Positions 42,927-51,493 of a stretch of 64,000 nt of DNA are shown piece after piece. Both the position numbers and the translations under genes were made by a program. This DNA comes from Marinomonas mediterranea MMB-1 (GTDB lineage Bacteria > Pseudomonadota > Gammaproteobacteria > Pseudomonadales > Marinomonadaceae): contig NC_015276.1 in NCBI RefSeq assembly GCF_000192865.1, forward strand, positions 744,001 to 808,000. Reading direction: 5' to 3'. Below the pieces are notes generated by a model that worked only from the letters and a program-made list of their open reading frames with translations, ran no database searches and was not told where the DNA came from. Each line of letters begins with the position of its first letter. Position 1 is the stretch's first letter.

Positions 42927-43928
42927 ATGAGTATCTATAAAAAGAACGAATCGATTTATAGGAACGAAGCAGTAGATAACGCTAAGACGGATTCGAAAGG
43001 CGTCGAAGTGACCGTGATCATGCCGACCTATAATTGCTTAGAGTATTTACCAAAAGCTGTAGAAAGTGTTCTAAGCCAGAATGCGACGCTAGAGTTGATC
43101 GTTATTGATGACTGCTCTACGGACGGTTCTGATGAATGGCTACATCAAAAAAGTCAGCAAGACGCGAGACTGAAAGTTATTAAAGGTGAGCATAAGGGCG
43201 TATCAGCCGCGAGAAATTTAGCGATTAAAGAGGCTCGTGGACACTGGGTCGCGTTTTTGGACGCGGATGATTACTGGTATGCAGATAAATTAGAAGACCA
43301 ACTCGCGGAACTGAAAAAGCACCCCAGTTGCATTTTGAGTTTCACTGAATACGATCATTTCGGCGAGAAAGGGGAATACTTGGGAGCCTGCTTTGATTTT
43401 TGGCCTCGTTTCCAAAAAAGAGTAAAGGCCGAAGGTTCTGTTGTTTGCTTGAGTGGAGAGCAAAAAACCAGTATCTACGAAGAGAACATCATTGGCACAT
43501 CGACCGTTGTGGTAAAAACGAGTTATTTACAAGCAGTGGAGGGGTTTGATGAAACCTTGTTCTCCGCCAGTGATTGGGACTTATGGTTAAAAATTAGCTT
43601 ATTAGGCGATGTACTGGTTCATAAAAAATCAACCACCAACTATTTAGTTCGATCGAACTCAATCTCCAGAAATGCAGAGCGTCGAATTGCCAGTGTTGAA
43701 CGGATATTAGATCGCTATCGTGGGGATATGGAAACATTGAACCCTGAATGCTGCGCGCCAGCGTATGCACGTTTGTATATTGCTAAAGCCGAGGCCTATC
43801 AGCATCAATCAGGACATTACCTAAGCGCCCTTAATCACTATATAAAGGCCTGCTCAGGATTGCCAACCAAGCGTAATCTTTGGGCTCTGCTCTCCCACTT
43901 TGTTAAAGGAGCGATTCATCAAAGATGA
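42927..43928 (+). CDS. Glycosyltransferase family 2 (SypI/SypH-like)
   Basis: 333 residues, soluble. GT-A domain: VTVIMPTYNCLEYLPKAVESV, LIVIDDCSTDGSDEWL, GVSAARNLAIKEARGHWVAFLDADDYW with the metal-binding DAD; the C-terminal 70 residues look helical (AEAYQHQSGHYLSALNHYIKA). Divergent from the GT4 gene and on its own in the plus direction, ending at a strong terminator. A sigma-54 promoter candidate is 110 bases upstream. Confidence 0.88.
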   Translation: MSIYKKNESIYRNEAVDNAKTDSKGVEVTVIMPTYNCLEYLPKAVESVLSQNATLELIVIDDCSTDGSDEWLHQKSQQDARLKVIKGEHKGVSAARNLAIKEARGHWVAFLDADDYWYADKLEDQLAELKKHPSCILSFTEYDHFGEKGEYLGACFDFWPRFQKRVKAEGSVVCLSGEQKTSIYEENIIGTSTVVVKTSYLQAVEGFDETLFSASDWDLWLKISLLGDVLVHKKSTTNYLVRSNSISRNAERRIASVERILDRYRGDMETLNPECCAPAYARLYIAKAEAYQHQSGHYLSALNHYIKACSGLPTKRNLWALLSHFVKGAIHQR

Positions 43929-44037
43929 GCTCATGGGGCCATTTCTAGGTGTTATAAAGCTTAGTAGTTTAAAGATCAGTAAGTTATAGCTGCTCAGTAC
44001 GTTACGGTAGGTTCATGAAAGAGTCCGTATATGGCTC

Positions 44038-44079
44038 AAAAGGTCGGGTAAAGAAGATGTTTTCCCCGACCTTTTTTTT
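44038..44079 (+). terminator. Rho-independent terminator of the GT2 gene
   Basis: Stem AGGTCGGG / CCCGACCT, loop of 16, then eight T; about 110 bases after the GT2 stop. Confidence 0.85.
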
Positions 44080-44192
44080 ACCCAAGAAAAGGGTGGAGAT
44101 AGCTGAAAAGGATGGAGATAGCGAAAAAGGGCGAGCAAATGCTAGCAGAAAATAGGAGCTGCTAAGGAGTACTAGAAAAAGATGGAGGAAGT

Positions 44193-44229
44193 GGGCAGAT
44201 GAGCGAAGCCTTGCTCCGCTCATCTGCCC
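44193..44229. terminator. Strong hairpin after the GT4 gene at 44,248
   Basis: Perfect 13-bp stem GGGCAGATGAGCG / CGCTCATCTGCCC with an 11-base loop, 18 bases past the minus-strand stop. The minus-strand continuation is pyrimidine-rich but has no immediate T-run, so termination is likely but not textbook. The 43,929-44,247 stretch holds these two hairpins and no gene. Confidence 0.55.
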
Positions 44230-44247
44230 AGCTGTATTAGTCTCAGC

Positions 44248-45267
44248 TTAATCAGCTGAGCTTGAAGGGTAATGAGAAAGCAGTTGTGGCACGACAACGT
44301 CTTGAGAATATTCGTTTTTTATCGTGCGTTCTGCGTGGTACATCATCCCAGCCGTTTGAAAAGGATGAAGTGACAGCCATTGTTCGACTGCGTCGTGCAT
44401 TTTGTTGAGATTACCAGGTGGGATTAGCCATCCATTAAATCCATCTTTTATGATTTCAGGTAGATCACCAACGCCAAACGCAGCGATAGGAATACCGCGT
44501 GACATGGCTTCTAAGACCGCCAAGGGGAGGCCTTCCGTTTTGGACGTAATGCAAAGTAAGTCAATGTTATCCCACTCAGATTCCATTGCTGTTTGACCGT
44601 GAAATAAAACGGTGGGATACGCATTTTTCAGTGACTCGTGCAATGCGCCTTCTCCGTATACATGAAACTCACAATTGCGACCTTGAAATTGATTGGCGAG
44701 CTGACAAAACGCATTGGGGTCTTTTTCGTCACTGAGTCTGCCAACAAAGGCTACTCTGGGCGTCAGTTTGTTTCTAAGGGGAGACTGTGTGACGGGTTCG
44801 TAATTGACGAAATTCTTTAGCTTAATGCCCTTATGTTTTAGTCGATTAAAAATCTCCTGACTGACCGATATCGGGGAAAAAAATTGTGATGTGATTTCGT
44901 CTAGTTTGACATACAGCTTGAGCTTTCCTGTTCCGAGATCACCATTGTGATGTGTTGGTACTGTCTTCCACCATCCTAAAGAATGGCCGAATTTTCCGAT
45001 TAAGTTGGCTTTATACCCATGAGTATGAAGCGTGCTATGCGGTAAAACTTGATCGCGCAGGTTTTGTACCGATCCGTCAGCACAGGAGACCGGTATCTGC
45101 ATAGTAGAAAGGGAGGATTCGATAATATGAGGCTCTGAACGATAGCGTTTCCAAAGTATCACTTGTACAGGGAAGGCTTTCGCTTTCAACGCTTTTGCCA
45201 ATTGAATAATGTGTGTTTCGATTCCACCGATACCGCTGGAATCCACAAAAAGAGTGATGTTTGTCAT
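44248..45267 (-). CDS. Glycosyltransferase family 4
   Basis: 339 residues from the ATG at 45,267 (MTNITLFVDSSGIGGIETHII), preceded by GGAGG 8 bases upstream; the frame stays open to 45,354 without a ribosome site and across the predicted promoter. Domains: GIGGIETHIIQLAKAL, HTHGYKANLIGKFG, RVAFVGRLSDEKDPNAF, FHVYGEGAL, LLCITSKTEGLPLAVLEAMSRG with the EX7E glutamates. Own sigma-54 promoter at 45,318, divergent from the epimerase gene. Confidence 0.87.
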   Translation of the reverse strand: MTNITLFVDSSGIGGIETHIIQLAKALKAKAFPVQVILWKRYRSEPHIIESSLSTMQIPVSCADGSVQNLRDQVLPHSTLHTHGYKANLIGKFGHSLGWWKTVPTHHNGDLGTGKLKLYVKLDEITSQFFSPISVSQEIFNRLKHKGIKLKNFVNYEPVTQSPLRNKLTPRVAFVGRLSDEKDPNAFCQLANQFQGRNCEFHVYGEGALHESLKNAYPTVLFHGQTAMESEWDNIDLLCITSKTEGLPLAVLEAMSRGIPIAAFGVGDLPEIIKDGFNGWLIPPGNLNKMHDAVEQWLSLHPFQTAGMMYHAERTIKNEYSQDVVVPQLLSHYPSSSAD

Positions 45268-45317
45268 GTTATCGTCCTCCGATATGTGACTGACTATGCG
45301 GCTAATATAGGTAGGTG

Positions 45318-45334
45318 AGCAAAGTGAATGCCAA
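45318..45334 (-). promoter_or_regulatory. Sigma-54 promoter of the GT4 gene at 44,248
   Basis: Minus strand TTGGCAT-TCACT-TTGCT, GG-GC spacing 12. Predicted start near 45,308, a 41-base leader. It lies immediately beside the LuxO-type site at 45,342. Confidence 0.74.
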
Positions 45335-45341
45335 CAATGCT

Positions 45342-45354
45342 TTGCAAAATGCAA
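45342..45354. promoter_or_regulatory. LuxO-type activator site between divergent genes
   Basis: TTGCA-AAA-TGCAA, an exact match to TTGCA-WWW-TGCAA. It is 85 bases upstream of the plus-strand -24 element at 45,439 and 8 bases from the minus-strand one, so it suits the epimerase-kinase unit best. Confidence 0.72.
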
Positions 45355-45438
45355 CGCGGAATGTACTCGCGCGGTATTAACGATTTTTATTTTTCAAATT
45401 AACTCTTTATCTTATTGAATTTAAAGGCGTATTTTTGG

Positions 45439-45456
45439 TTGGCACAGAGATTGATT
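45439..45456 (+). promoter_or_regulatory. Sigma-54-like promoter of the epimerase-kinase unit
   Basis: TTGGCAC-AGAGA-TTGAT, with a perfect -24 half and GG-to-G spacing of 12, but the -12 GC reads GA. Predicted start near 45,466, 27 bases before the ATG. Confidence 0.5.
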
Positions 45457-45492
45457 TCTCCTGAATATTGAATAAAAAAACAGGAGCGAGTC

Positions 45493-46455
45493 ATGGCGAA
45501 TTATTTAGTTACAGGTGGTTGTGGTTTTATTGGATCTCATCTTTGCGAAGTGTTGCTTGAGCAAGGTCATGAAGTCGATGTCCTTGATAATCTTTCGACG
45601 GGTAAAAGAGAAAACTTACCCAGTGGGGCTAAGTTGTTTGTTGGTGATATTAGGGATACTCAGCTGCTTAAGACATTAATGCATGGCATCGATGGTTGTT
45701 TTCATCTAGCCGCAGTGGCGTCAGTGGAGAAATCAAACCAGCAATGGGCTGAGACCCATACGGTCAATCAAACAGGTACGGTCAATATTCTTGAATGCAG
45801 CGCTCGATTGGATTGCAAAGTGCCTGTTGTGTATGCGTCCTCAGCGGCAGTATACGGTGACAATGCGAGTACGCCGCTGACAGAGCATAGCGAACAGCGC
45901 CCCTTATCTGCTTATGGGGTGGATAAACTCTCTTGTGAGCTGCAAGCTAAAGTTGCAGGGATGATACACAAGGTTCCAACAATGGGTTTTCGTTTCTTCA
46001 ATGTGTTTGGTGAACGACAAGATCCGAACTCGCCATACAGTGGTGTTATTTCAATTTTTGCAAATCGCGTTGCAAATCACGAAAGCATTACCATCAACGG
46101 TGATGGGAGCCAAGTGAGGGATTTTGTTTATGTGAAAGATGTGGTCCGCTACCTAGTGGCTGGGATGACTAAAACGAAGTGCAGTGCACCTGTATTTAAT
46201 ATTTGTACAGGTAAACCGTGCAGTATCAAAGCACTTGCTGAAACGATATTTACCGTCGCGGGGTATCAAGTGGATGTGTCATTTGGCCCTAAACGTAAGG
46301 GCGATATTCACAGTTCACTTGGAGATCCTAACAATTTGATACGATATTTTGGCTTTAAACCAGACTATGATTTAGGTCTAGGGTTACTGGAAATGAGTAA
46401 TAATGCCATTCCAGACAATCAAGAAACTGTCAGATTGCTCCGTGTTGCAACCTGA
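45493..46455 (+). CDS. NAD-dependent nucleotide-sugar epimerase (extended SDR)
   Basis: 320 residues. NAD-binding GGCGFIGSHLCEVLLEQGH, VLDNLSTGKRENL, the Ser-Tyr-Lys triad as YASSAAVYG and YGVDKLSCE, and FRFFNVFGERQDPNSPYSGVIS with NGDGSQVRDFVYVKDV, the pattern of UDP-glucose or UDP-N-acetylglucosamine 4-epimerases. It likely makes a UDP-sugar donor for the polysaccharide; glmS nearby suggests an amino sugar. CAGGAG precedes the ATG. Followed 39 bases later by the hybrid kinase. Confidence 0.9.
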   Translation: MANYLVTGGCGFIGSHLCEVLLEQGHEVDVLDNLSTGKRENLPSGAKLFVGDIRDTQLLKTLMHGIDGCFHLAAVASVEKSNQQWAETHTVNQTGTVNILECSARLDCKVPVVYASSAAVYGDNASTPLTEHSEQRPLSAYGVDKLSCELQAKVAGMIHKVPTMGFRFFNVFGERQDPNSPYSGVISIFANRVANHESITINGDGSQVRDFVYVKDVVRYLVAGMTKTKCSAPVFNICTGKPCSIKALAETIFTVAGYQVDVSFGPKRKGDIHSSLGDPNNLIRYFGFKPDYDLGLGLLEMSNNAIPDNQETVRLLRVAT

Positions 46456-46494
46456 TTTGGCGGTTACTTTCCATAAATAAGGAATACAAGGTCG

Positions 46495-49233
46495 ATGGCG
46501 AAAATGAGTTTACGCAGGAACTGGCGATTATGGCTTTTCAGTGTGACAAGCCTGCTATTTCTTGCGTTTTCGGCCGGTCTTTATTCCCTAATTAATGATC
46601 AGCAAAAGCTGCTTGCTTCTCCTTCCGAAGAAAATGCATTACGAGCAGTGCACCAGACAGAAAAAGAATTGCTTCGATTCCAGTTATTTTTAAATGAATT
46701 GGAAGACTTTAATACGCATCAAGATGATCTGATGTTTCGTTTTGATATTGCGTACAGCCGCGTATCTATTATGCAATCGGGTAAGCTCGGCCGCTTTTAT
46801 CGCGCAATAGATGGCGTGACGGAGCATTTAGACGCACTAAAAGCGCAGATAGACGTGATAGACGAATTGATACAAGCGGTACCTTACTCGTCTGATCTTT
46901 TGGTTCGATTAAAGCCCGAGTTGAAAAAACTCTATGATGAGAACCTACAAGTCGAATTGAAGACATTACAATTCGAAGCCAAAGGTAATCAAGCCGCCAA
47001 GCTCTACCTAGTGAAGCTGTTTAACTATTTTACCTATTTGTTGAGCGGACTGGCGTTTTCCGTCTTAGCCTTGATTGTTGAGCTTATGTTGCAAAGCAAA
47101 CGGTCCGATGACAAACATCTACAAGCCATCCAATTAACAAAAGCGCTTGAGCAAAACATCATTAAAGCCGAAGCGGCGACGAAAGCGAAGACAGAGTTTC
47201 TTGCGACCATGAGCCATGAGATTCGTACACCAATGAACGGTATCATTGGCTTGGGTCATCTCATTCAAAATACAGTCCTTGATCAGATTCAATCTGATTA
47301 TGTTCGTAAAATGCTTCGATCGGCTGACAGTTTGCTTTCCATTATTAATGACATTCTGGATTTCTCTAAAATTGAATCAGGCTCCATTGAGATCGAGCAA
47401 CGTGACTTTCATTTGGACAGCTTGCTTGAGCAGGTCTTTGTGTTGAATGAATCTCGTGCGATTGAAAAGGGCCTGACCTTTACGATCGACAGAGACTTCC
47501 GTTTACAAGATGCGCTTGAAGGTGACTCGTTTAGATTAAATCAAATTTTAGTAAACCTAGTTAGCAATGCGATTAAATTTACAGAGCACGGAGCCGTTTC
47601 TTTGTCTGTGGCTCAAATCGAACGCTTTAAAGACCCATGGATTCGATTTAGCGTAAAGGACACGGGCGTTGGTATCCAGCCGGATAAAATTGAGTCCTTG
47701 TTTGAAGCCTTTAAACAAGAAGACTCCAGTACCACTCGAAAATACGGTGGGACAGGGTTGGGGTTAGCGATCACGAAACAGTTGTCTGATTTGTTAGGTG
47801 GTGAAATCTTCGTTAAAAGTGAGCTTGGAACAGGCAGTGAGTTTCGGATTGAATTGCCTTTACACCCTGCCAATACGGAACTGCGCAGTGCCTCTGCAGA
47901 ATTACATTCCGTTAAGGTTGAATCGCATAATGCGACATCTCAAGGTGTGATAGCTGTTGTTGGCAGGCGAACGGGGTTAAATTCGCTTTTAGCCCGTTCG
48001 GGGTGGTCGTATGAATTCTTTGATCTGACCGATATTGATTTTTACACGCAGCGTAAAATACCCAATAAGCTGATACTAGTGCCGAGTAGTCATAAAGAAC
48101 TGTCAGAGTGGTTGAGATTGTTGGATCAACAGCCAGAAGCGATTAAAGCGCTTACTTGTCTGGTTATTTACCCTAATTCAATCGAAGATCGCCAAGGCCT
48201 GGACAGGCTTAATACCCATTATTTGGGAGGCTTAATTACACCAACGAACTTATCTGAATATCTTGCCGCCCGATTATTGAAAAATTCACTCGTTTGCCCC
48301 GATTCAACGAAATCGCTTGAGCAAAAGTACAACTTTGCAGGTAAGCGAATTTTGGTCGTCGAAGACAATGCATTGAACGCTCAGATATTAGGGCAGTTGT
48401 TAATCATGCAATCTGCTGATGTCGCGTTTTCTCAAAATGGTGAAGAAGCCATCGAAGAGCTGAAAAGTAATCCATACGACTTGGTTATGATGGACGTGCA
48501 AATGCCTATTTTGGATGGCTATTCGGCTACACGTCAGATTCGATTGAACCCTTCGTTTAAGACTCTCCCAATCATTGCGATGACAGCAAATGCGATGAAA
48601 GGCGATCGAGAGAAAGCGCTTGAATCAGGCATGAATGATTACTTGTCGAAACCGGTGGAGCCTGACACCTTGTATACAACGCTTATAAAATGGTTAGGCA
48701 TTAATGATGGACCTTTAGTAGAGCCAGAGCCGTTGCTCGATCCACAATCTTTTGAACATCAAGTGCTGATAGAAAACCAAGAAAAGCATTTAACAAACGA
48801 CATTCGGCGAGAGAGCAAAGGTTCTTCCTTGTCTCAATCAAACGATTCTCAGCCAAGTGCTGTATGGCCAGAGTTTCTGCTCGGGCTGAATGTTTCTCAA
48901 GGCGTAAAGCAATGTGGCAGTAGTGTCGACGTATACCGATCCTTATTGCGTCAATATTTAAGCGATTTAGACGATCCATTTCAGGATATTCAGTTAGACA
49001 TTATGGTCAAATCCTCCGATGAGGGCTCAGAGGAGTTAAAGCGTCTTGCATTTATGGCACATCGCTTAAAAGGCAGCTCTGAAAGTGTTGCAGCGACAGA
49101 GGTTGCTGCTATTACCGCAGCGATTGAAATCGCTGCGAAAACCCAACACCCTTCTGAATGCATTATTCTCCTTTCACAGTTTAAAGAAGCACGCAGTGTT
49201 GTGATCGCATCGATTCAAGCGCTTCTTCATTAA
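46495..49233 (+). CDS. Membrane hybrid sensor histidine kinase (HisKA-HATPase-REC-HPt)
   Basis: 912 residues. Membrane segments at about 12-32 and 178-200 enclose a periplasmic sensor of about 145 residues, mostly helical, with no recognised fold. HisKA with TMSHEIRTPMNGIIGLGH, ATPase domain with NLVSNAIKFTEHG, KDTGVGI and GGTGLGLAIT, a receiver-like region without acidic site at about 490-600, a true receiver about 615-735 (LVVEDNALNAQILG, MMDVQMPILDGYSA, LSKPVEP), and a C-terminal HPt about 800-905 (AHRLKGSSESVAA). Probable head of the phosphorelay for the sypG-like and sypE-like receivers. RscS is the V. fischeri analogue by role, not shown by sequence. Confidence 0.88.
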   Translation: MAKMSLRRNWRLWLFSVTSLLFLAFSAGLYSLINDQQKLLASPSEENALRAVHQTEKELLRFQLFLNELEDFNTHQDDLMFRFDIAYSRVSIMQSGKLGRFYRAIDGVTEHLDALKAQIDVIDELIQAVPYSSDLLVRLKPELKKLYDENLQVELKTLQFEAKGNQAAKLYLVKLFNYFTYLLSGLAFSVLALIVELMLQSKRSDDKHLQAIQLTKALEQNIIKAEAATKAKTEFLATMSHEIRTPMNGIIGLGHLIQNTVLDQIQSDYVRKMLRSADSLLSIINDILDFSKIESGSIEIEQRDFHLDSLLEQVFVLNESRAIEKGLTFTIDRDFRLQDALEGDSFRLNQILVNLVSNAIKFTEHGAVSLSVAQIERFKDPWIRFSVKDTGVGIQPDKIESLFEAFKQEDSSTTRKYGGTGLGLAITKQLSDLLGGEIFVKSELGTGSEFRIELPLHPANTELRSASAELHSVKVESHNATSQGVIAVVGRRTGLNSLLARSGWSYEFFDLTDIDFYTQRKIPNKLILVPSSHKELSEWLRLLDQQPEAIKALTCLVIYPNSIEDRQGLDRLNTHYLGGLITPTNLSEYLAARLLKNSLVCPDSTKSLEQKYNFAGKRILVVEDNALNAQILGQLLIMQSADVAFSQNGEEAIEELKSNPYDLVMMDVQMPILDGYSATRQIRLNPSFKTLPIIAMTANAMKGDREKALESGMNDYLSKPVEPDTLYTTLIKWLGINDGPLVEPEPLLDPQSFEHQVLIENQEKHLTNDIRRESKGSSLSQSNDSQPSAVWPEFLLGLNVSQGVKQCGSSVDVYRSLLRQYLSDLDDPFQDIQLDIMVKSSDEGSEELKRLAFMAHRLKGSSESVAATEVAAITAAIEIAAKTQHPSECIILLSQFKEARSVVIASIQALLH

Positions 49234-49386
49234 GAGGAGGTCTTTGTACGACGACCGTTCTTTCCAATACTGTTTTCCAATAGCCTCTCAAAATAGTGCT
49301 CTCCAATAGCACTCTCCAATAAAGAGTTAAACAGAGGCTCGTCTTGGCGTTGCTCGCGATTTCGGACAAAGGTCGCTAGAGGTAAA

Positions 49387-49413
49387 TTGCAATTTGCGAA
49401 TTGCATTTTTCAA
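49387..49413. promoter_or_regulatory. Paired LuxO-type sites upstream of glmS
   Basis: TTGCA-ATT-TGCGA (49,387-49,399) and TTGCA-TTT-TTCAA (49,401-49,413), each one base off the palindrome, 14 bases centre to centre. About 85-105 bases upstream of the -24 element. Confidence 0.6.
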
Positions 49414-49493
49414 AAAGCAATTATGATTTAAGTGTTGTTCGACGAAAATAAAATATTTTCTTTTAAATCAATTGTTTATTTTTGCTTTTCGAG

Positions 49494-49510
49494 TTGGCAT
49501 GGCGTTAGCA
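49494..49510 (+). promoter_or_regulatory. Sigma-54 promoter candidate of glmS
   Basis: TTGGCATG-GCGT-TAGCA, GG-GC spacing 12; two differences from consensus. Predicted start near 49,522, 26 bases before the ATG. Confidence 0.6.
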
Positions 49511-49547
49511 ATACCAAAGAACATGATAATTTTTTTAGGAGGCTCGC

Positions 49548-51359
49548 ATGTGCGGAATCTTTGGTGTTGTAAATGATAAAAGGGCGTCTCATACCTTGTT
49601 ACGAGGCTTAAAAGCGTTGGAATATCGCGGTTACGATTCAGCAGGGATTGCGACGTTACAAAAAGGAAATATCAGCTGCCGCCGCGCGCCGGGTAAGCTA
49701 GTTAATTTAGAAAGTGTGGTGAATGAGTGGCCTTTAAGTGGCGCGACAGGCATCGCCCATACTCGATGGGCAACGCACGGCAAGCCAACGGAGCTTAATG
49801 CTCATCCTCATCGTGCGACCAATGTTGCCGTTGTTCACAATGGCATCATTGAAAATGCCGACGAGCTGCGTGAACAATTGAAAGCCAGCGGAGTGCGTTT
49901 TTTTAGTGAAACAGACACTGAGGTACTACCTCACTTAATCGCCTTGTATTTAACTCAATGCGAAGATCCAGCAGAAGCCGTTCGCTATGCTATTAATGAC
50001 GTAAAAGGCACGTTTGCCTTAGCGATTATTATCAAAGGTATTGAAGACCAAATAATTGCAACACGGCGTGGAAGTCCCCTTGTTGTTGGCTTCAATGTGG
50101 ATTCGGCCTTTATTGCGTCCGATATGGTGGCAACGTCAGGTATGGCGGATGAAATCCTATATCTCGAAGAAGACGATGTCGCGGTTGTGCGCGCAGACAG
50201 TGTCACTATCACTGACAGTGATGGTTTTGAGGCCGAACGCCAGCGAGTCAAAGTCGATCACGACTTATTTACGGCTTCGAAGGGCAGCTATGAGCATTAC
50301 ATGCTTAAGGAAATTCATGAACAGCCCAGTGCTTTGGCGAGAACATGGGAAGGGCTTGCTAGCATCAGCGTGCCACGCTCTAAAGAAGTGGATTTTGCTA
50401 AATTAGACAAACTTCAAATCGTGGCGTGTGGTACGAGTTTTTATGCTGGCCTAGTGGCTAAGTATTGGTTTGAAAGAGTGGCAGGGTTGATCGTAGAAGT
50501 AGATCTCGCGAGTGAGTTCCGTTATCGAGAGCCTCCAATGAGCAAAAAAGGCGGCTGTCTATTTATTTCTCAAAGTGGTGAGACCGCAGATACGTTGGCT
50601 GCGTTGCGGTTTGCCAAATCGAAGAAACAATATTGCCTTTCTGTCGTTAATGTTCCAAATAGTTCGATTGCACGTGAGTCTGATTACGTCTTACGGACGT
50701 TATGTGGGCCTGAAATAGGCGTTGCTTCTACTAAGGCATTTACGTCTCAACTCGCGGTATTGTTCCATCTAGTCAAAAAGGCAGCACAACAACGTAAATG
50801 CGGCCAGGATCTCATAAAGAGCCTAGGTCGTTCTCCAGAGCATGACGTCGTAAGCAGCATGCATCAGGTTCTCATGAAAGAAAATCGTATTAAAGAGGTG
50901 TTACCACTCTTTAAAGACGCGACCAGTGCTATATTTTTAGGAAGAGGGCAGTGTTATCCGATTGCATTGGAAGGAGCGCTTAAGCTAAAAGAGATTTCCT
51001 ACATTCATGCGGAAGGTTACGCTGCTGGGGAATTGAAACACGGTCCCATCGCGCTGATCGATGAAGGCATGCCTGTTGTTGTCGTTGCGCCGTATGATCG
51101 GTTATTCGAAAAAGTCGTTTCTAATTTGCAAGAGGTACGAGCGCGAGGAGCAAAAGTGCTGCTTATCAGTGACAAGCTTGGTTGTGAAATGTGTAAGAGC
51201 TATGCCGATTATATTATTGAGCTACCAACGGTAAATGAAATACTTGCGCCGTTTATAAACAGTGTTGCGGTCCAACTGTTGTCTTATTTTACCGCGGTTG
51301 AAAGAGGAACAGACGTAGATCAGCCTAGAAATCTGGCAAAATCCGTTACTGTCGAATAA
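49548..51359 (+). CDS. glmS: Glutamine-fructose-6-phosphate aminotransferase (isomerising)
   Basis: 603 residues, first enzyme toward UDP-GlcNAc. N-terminal nucleophile Cys2 (MCGIFGVV), glutaminase domain with RGYDSAGIA and HTRWATHGKPTELNAHPH, then two SIS domains (ACGTSFYAGLVAKYWFE, SQSGETADTLAALR, HAEGYAAGELKHGPIALI) and the C-terminal QPRNLAKSVTVE. AGGAGG precedes the ATG. The presence of glmS in a polysaccharide locus behind a sigma-54 promoter suggests a dedicated copy that raises amino-sugar supply; whether another glmS exists cannot be seen here. Confidence 0.93.
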   Translation: MCGIFGVVNDKRASHTLLRGLKALEYRGYDSAGIATLQKGNISCRRAPGKLVNLESVVNEWPLSGATGIAHTRWATHGKPTELNAHPHRATNVAVVHNGIIENADELREQLKASGVRFFSETDTEVLPHLIALYLTQCEDPAEAVRYAINDVKGTFALAIIIKGIEDQIIATRRGSPLVVGFNVDSAFIASDMVATSGMADEILYLEEDDVAVVRADSVTITDSDGFEAERQRVKVDHDLFTASKGSYEHYMLKEIHEQPSALARTWEGLASISVPRSKEVDFAKLDKLQIVACGTSFYAGLVAKYWFERVAGLIVEVDLASEFRYREPPMSKKGGCLFISQSGETADTLAALRFAKSKKQYCLSVVNVPNSSIARESDYVLRTLCGPEIGVASTKAFTSQLAVLFHLVKKAAQQRKCGQDLIKSLGRSPEHDVVSSMHQVLMKENRIKEVLPLFKDATSAIFLGRGQCYPIALEGALKLKEISYIHAEGYAAGELKHGPIALIDEGMPVVVVAPYDRLFEKVVSNLQEVRARGAKVLLISDKLGCEMCKSYADYIIELPTVNEILAPFINSVAVQLLSYFTAVERGTDVDQPRNLAKSVTVE

Positions 51360-51429
51360 GAAACGGTAAGGGTTTGTTATTTTGCCTAAGTGATGTCTGG
51401 TGTTGATGATCATTCCTCTTTATTCTTGG

Positions 51430-51469
51430 AAAGCCTCGCTCTTGTTTTGACCAAAGAGCGCGGCTTTTT
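51430..51469 (+). terminator. Rho-independent terminator of glmS
   Basis: AAGCC-T-CGCTCTT pairs with AAGAGCG-C-GGCTT (one internal mismatch), loop of 10, with five T at the 3' end. It closes the polysaccharide region. Confidence 0.8.
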
Positions 51470-51493
51470 CGCCAGAAGTTAAGGAAGAGTTTG

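Larger units (their letters stand above)
49234..49547. other. Regulatory gap before glmS
   Basis: No gene. Holds four to five imperfect copies of a 13-14 base unit with core TCCAATA (49,262-49,321), then two LuxO-type sites and a sigma-54 promoter candidate (separate entries). Confidence 0.6.
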
